A stretch of 64,000 bases of DNA from Amaricoccus macauensis_A (GTDB lineage Bacteria; Pseudomonadota; Alphaproteobacteria; Rhodobacterales; Rhodobacteraceae): the NCBI RefSeq assembly GCF_049800915.1, contig NZ_JBNAFY010000006.1:62001-126000 (forward strand). Direction: 5' to 3'. Below are positions 63,636 through 64,000 of this stretch, piece after piece. The notes below the pieces were generated by a model. That model was not told where the DNA came from. It worked only from the letters and a program-made list of their open reading frames with translations, and did not search any database. Position 1 is the stretch's first letter; each line of letters opens with the position of its first letter. The position numbers were made by a program, and so were the translations under genes.

Positions 63636-63684
63636 TGCAAATGATTTGCAATTGCATTGACAGCTAGCTTTCGATTGCTAATCT
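63636..63684 (+). promoter_or_regulatory. sitA promoter with Mur/Fur box
   Basis: A perfect 7-1-7 palindrome, TGCAAATGATTTGCA (63636-63650), and an overlapping palindrome TGCAATTGCA (63647-63656) abut a -35 TTGACA (63657-63662). TAATCT (63679-63684) follows after 16 bases as the -10. Fur/Mur sites typically are 7-1-7 palindromes. A separate hairpin AGCTTCCC/GGGAAGCT lies at 63610-63630. Confidence 0.75.
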
Positions 63685-63718
63685 CCGCCTCGACTTGTTC
63701 CAAAAGGGTAGGTGTTCC

Positions 63719-64000
63719 ATGCGCCGAATCGGCACTCTTCTGATTTCAATGATTGCGGTCAGCACCGCGCTGCCGGCCTTAGCCGATGAGAAACTGAAAG
63801 TAGCAACGACATTCACGATCATCGCCGACATGGCCCGAAACGTCGGAGGTGAAGCAGTCGAGGTCGAATCGCTGACGAAACCGGGCGCCGAGATCCATTA
63901 CTATCAGCCGACACCGGGCGATATCATCCGGGCACGAGACGCCGACATGGTGCTGCTTAATGGGTTGAACCTTGAGCAATGGTTCGAGCGGTTTCTGAGG
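63719..64000 (+). CDS. sitA: Mn/Fe ABC transporter substrate-binding protein SitA-like, partial
   Basis: The first 94 residues are present: signal peptide (MRRIGTLLISMIAVSTALPA), then VATTFTIIADMARNVGGEAV and the metal-ligand region PGAEIHYYQPTPGD (His ligand), continuing to LLNGLNLEQWFERFLR at the window edge. This pattern is that of cluster A-I solute-binding proteins for Mn or Fe. The rest of the gene and the sitBCD partners lie outside. Confidence 0.88.
   Translation, partial: MRRIGTLLISMIAVSTALPALADEKLKVATTFTIIADMARNVGGEAVEVESLTKPGAEIHYYQPTPGDIIRARDADMVLLNGLNLEQWFERFLR

Noticed and set aside
1..64000. CRISPR array, transposon, prophage or toxin-antitoxin system
   Set aside because: No regularly spaced direct repeats of suitable length, no transposase, integrase, Cas or toxin-like genes were seen on either strand.

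Overview
The window reads as chromosomal DNA of a GC-rich marine-type alphaproteobacterium of the family Rhodobacteraceae (Roseobacter/Rhodobacter group). The evidence is the gene content: a three-subunit bc1 operon of the fbcFBC (petABC) type, a PetP/PetR-like regulator pair, class I lysyl-tRNA synthetase, a TrcR/DUF1013 cell-cycle regulator, FlaF/FlbT flagellin regulators, a phasin, and a Mur-like regulator divergent from a SitA-type Mn transporter. Translations closely match what is known for this family. There is one tRNA (Gly, CCC). I see no rRNA, CRISPR array, insertion sequence, prophage or defence island.

Layout. 1-8045: partial ABM-domain gene, PagL-like outer-membrane protein, petABC with a strong terminator, a serralysin-type RTX protease, rpoH, rluD and a divergent DUF6476 gene. 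8046-8782: a 0.7 kb gene-free block with a long imperfect inverted repeat and a short ATGCAT iteron array, followed by tRNA-Gly. 8915-13160: SbmA/BacA-like transporter, and hslV and hslU separated by an antisense DM13 gene. 13351-17146: purine nucleoside operon (amidohydrolase, PNP, MFS) and a cupin. 17446-23978: acs with terminator, two tandem SleB-type cell wall hydrolases, lysK, TerB-like and DUF1566 proteins. 24454-29479: FAD oxidoreductase divergent from a GntR regulator around a clean operator, then lgt/midA/pgeF. 29595-36154: ubiK, a YbjN-like protein, proC, phasin, csaA, a D-2-hydroxyacid dehydrogenase, pepF and an orphan DPPY methyltransferase. 36158-48305: RND efflux pair, cysteine synthase, Do-type protease, ilvE, petP-petR, trcR, rsmD and a peroxiredoxin. 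48540-62779: a flagellar cluster (transglycosylase, flhA, fliR, flhB on +; fliL, flgHAGF, fliQ, fliE, flgCB on -; fliI on +; DUF1217, flbT, flaF and flagellin on -). 63159-64000: Mur/Fur regulator and the start of sitA.

How the genes fit together. The flagellar block supplies export apparatus (FlhA, FlhB, FliR, FliQ, ATPase FliI), proximal and distal rod (FlgB, FlgC, FlgF, FlgG, FliE), L-ring and P-ring chaperone (FlgH, FlgA), a wall-opening transglycosylase, FliL, the filament and its post-transcriptional regulators. The phasin, GntR/oxidoreductase and Mur/sitA loci each carry a visible palindromic operator. Most of the window is conserved housekeeping sequence. The least explained signals are non-coding: the ATGCAT iterons at two convergent-gene boundaries, the inverted-repeat block, a proC leader with alternative stems, and a folded gene-free segment near 24.3 kb. 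I did not find a convincing new multi-gene system.
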